From assembly GCA_034096865.1 (NCBI GenBank), contig JAWQFJ010001296.1, positions 68,443 through 79,882 on the forward strand: a stretch of 11,440 bases of DNA, in the 5' to 3' direction. This document shows positions 10,400 through 11,440 of the stretch, one piece after another. The position numbers and the translations under genes are program-made. Positions within the stretch are counted from its first letter, which is position 1; each line of letters begins with the position of its first letter. Under the pieces are notes generated by a model, which was not told the DNA's origin, made no database searches, and saw only the letters and a list, made by a program, of their open reading frames with translations. This stretch comes from Theodoxus fluviatilis. Lineage: Eukaryota > Mollusca > Gastropoda > Cycloneritida > Neritidae.

Positions 10400-10412
10400 C
10401 AGGCAGGCAGAC
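10260..10412. repeat. (GA)n microsatellite ending in G11 and (GCAG)n
   Basis: GA units with cagaga breaks at about 10309-10340, pure until 10388, then eleven G (10389-10399) and aggc/gcag units. Purine strand is plus. The end resembles the array at 6289-6379. Confidence 0.96.
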
Positions 10413-11440
10413 AAGGCAGGGTCCACCAAATGGACGGAACGAGGGAGGACAGCCAGCCCGTTGCCTCAACAGAAGAATACTATTACATGCTTCCCACTGT
10501 GGAGTATGATAAATATGTAATCATCTGTTAAAGCTCTTTTAATATCACTAGAAACATTACTGTCAATCATTCATCAGTGACCAAATCATTATCTTTCAAG
10601 AACTTGACAAAGGCACAGGACTGATAGGCACAATTACCTGATGATAATTGGTTCATTGATCTTCTCATAAATATTTTTGTAGAGAAGGTAAAGGTATTCT
10701 TTTCTAAGCAGCAAAGATGCAGAGAGGAGAAAATGTGTCAATGAAACAGGTTATTGTCCTCATGTTAGATCTTTGAAGTCTATCCATCAGTCGGTGTCTT
10801 GTGGTGCCTGTCAAATTTGTGCATTCCTTTTTATCAATACACAAAATCAACTAAACATGAATGGAGTAGGATTTTATTACATTCTTTCAAAGCAAGATAT
10901 CACACCTAGATATGCCTTCACCATAGATACATTATTTAGAAAATTGTTCCTTTCATTCCATCATGTGATTAGGAAAAAATTATGATCATGCTGTAGCAGT
11001 AACTAATCAAAAGAACAATCTGATATTGCTCATCATAATAAGATAATGCTTGAATGGACTACATGTGCACAACAGATGTCGGGAACACATCAAGCATGCA
11101 GTTGTCAAAGGTCACAAAAGGACAACTGTCACAGCCTTGGTTTGAACAGTTCAACAGACATAAGCTACAGCTCTGAGACTTCCAAAGCAAAAGAAAACAA
11201 AATATTACCAGAAAAGACAAAGCATGATAAGAACCTTTAAAAAAAATGCAATGCTTAAATTTATCGAAGTCTCAGTGCATTGGCAAATATGAACTTTTTT
11301 AACTTTCTTAATTGGTCTTGAAGCAAGTGTGCAAATGAATAATTCTTTATTCACCCCTAACACTTTCATTAAACATTCTAACACTTGTTTACAACAGAGA
11401 CGGAAGAAAATACAGTGCATATGAGGTAGAATGGTCAAAT
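10413..11440. other. Anonymous AT-rich region, no gene recognised
   Basis: About 1 kb of AT-rich unique sequence. Open frames of 64, 70 and 77 residues exist on both strands (for example 10773-10985 plus and 11205-11438 minus), but none shows a domain, a signal peptide or a codon pattern I can defend. A minus-strand AATAAA occurs at 11344-11349. It could be intron, intergenic DNA or the 3' part of an unrecognised transcript. Confidence 0.5.

Noticed and set aside
10773..11438. Short frames of 64 to 77 residues in the AT-rich right end
   Set aside because: Lengths are within chance expectation and no family was recognised.

Overview
The window looks like non-coding, repeat-dominated DNA from an animal nuclear genome. 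The best guess is a lophotrochozoan, probably a marine gastropod mollusc. This rests on the mix of Ty3/Gypsy and non-LTR retrotransposon relics, abundant long CA/GA/ACAG/GATA microsatellites, no bacterial-style gene packing, and a short interspersed element dense in AAGGTCA motifs of a kind I associate with mollusc genomes from memory. No intact host gene could be supported.

Layout. 1-705 is a 46-bp minisatellite (15 full units). 906-1110 is a TG array and 1533-1600 a CA array, separated by anonymous sequence. 2391-2617 is an ACAG/AG compound array. 3304-3595 is a 26-bp tandem repeat with a five-unit higher-order period. It passes directly into a decayed Ty3/Gypsy retrotransposon on the minus strand (reverse transcriptase 3573-4322, Gag 4323-4946). 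The region upstream of Gag (4947-5427) leads to a 513-bp, 98.8% perfect inverted repeat with a one-base loop (5428-5940). 6289-7242 is a large microsatellite block: GA with a poly-G end, AC/GC, about 140 GATA-type units, then GA.

7244-9426 is a non-LTR (LINE-type) retrotransposon relic on the minus strand. It has an RT domain, a C-terminal region, and a 3' UTR with a strong G-quadruplex motif and a polyadenylation signal. It is split by a 691-bp insertion at 8003-8693. That insertion has Helentron/HINE-like ends and about 17 nuclear-receptor half-sites. 9427-9725, 9862-9924 and 10162-10412 are further CA/GA/GT compound arrays. A short anonymous piece between them (9925-10161) has a weak zinc-finger-like reading. 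10413-11440 is AT-rich anonymous sequence.

How the parts relate. The retrotransposon genes are dead: both carry frameshifts and stops, and Gypsy also has internal deletions. The window is best read as a nested record of insertion, deletion and repeat expansion. The items most worth following are the giant near-perfect palindrome, the Helentron-like element carrying nuclear-receptor half-site clusters, and the higher-order tandem repeat that seems to grow out of the broken Gypsy pol.
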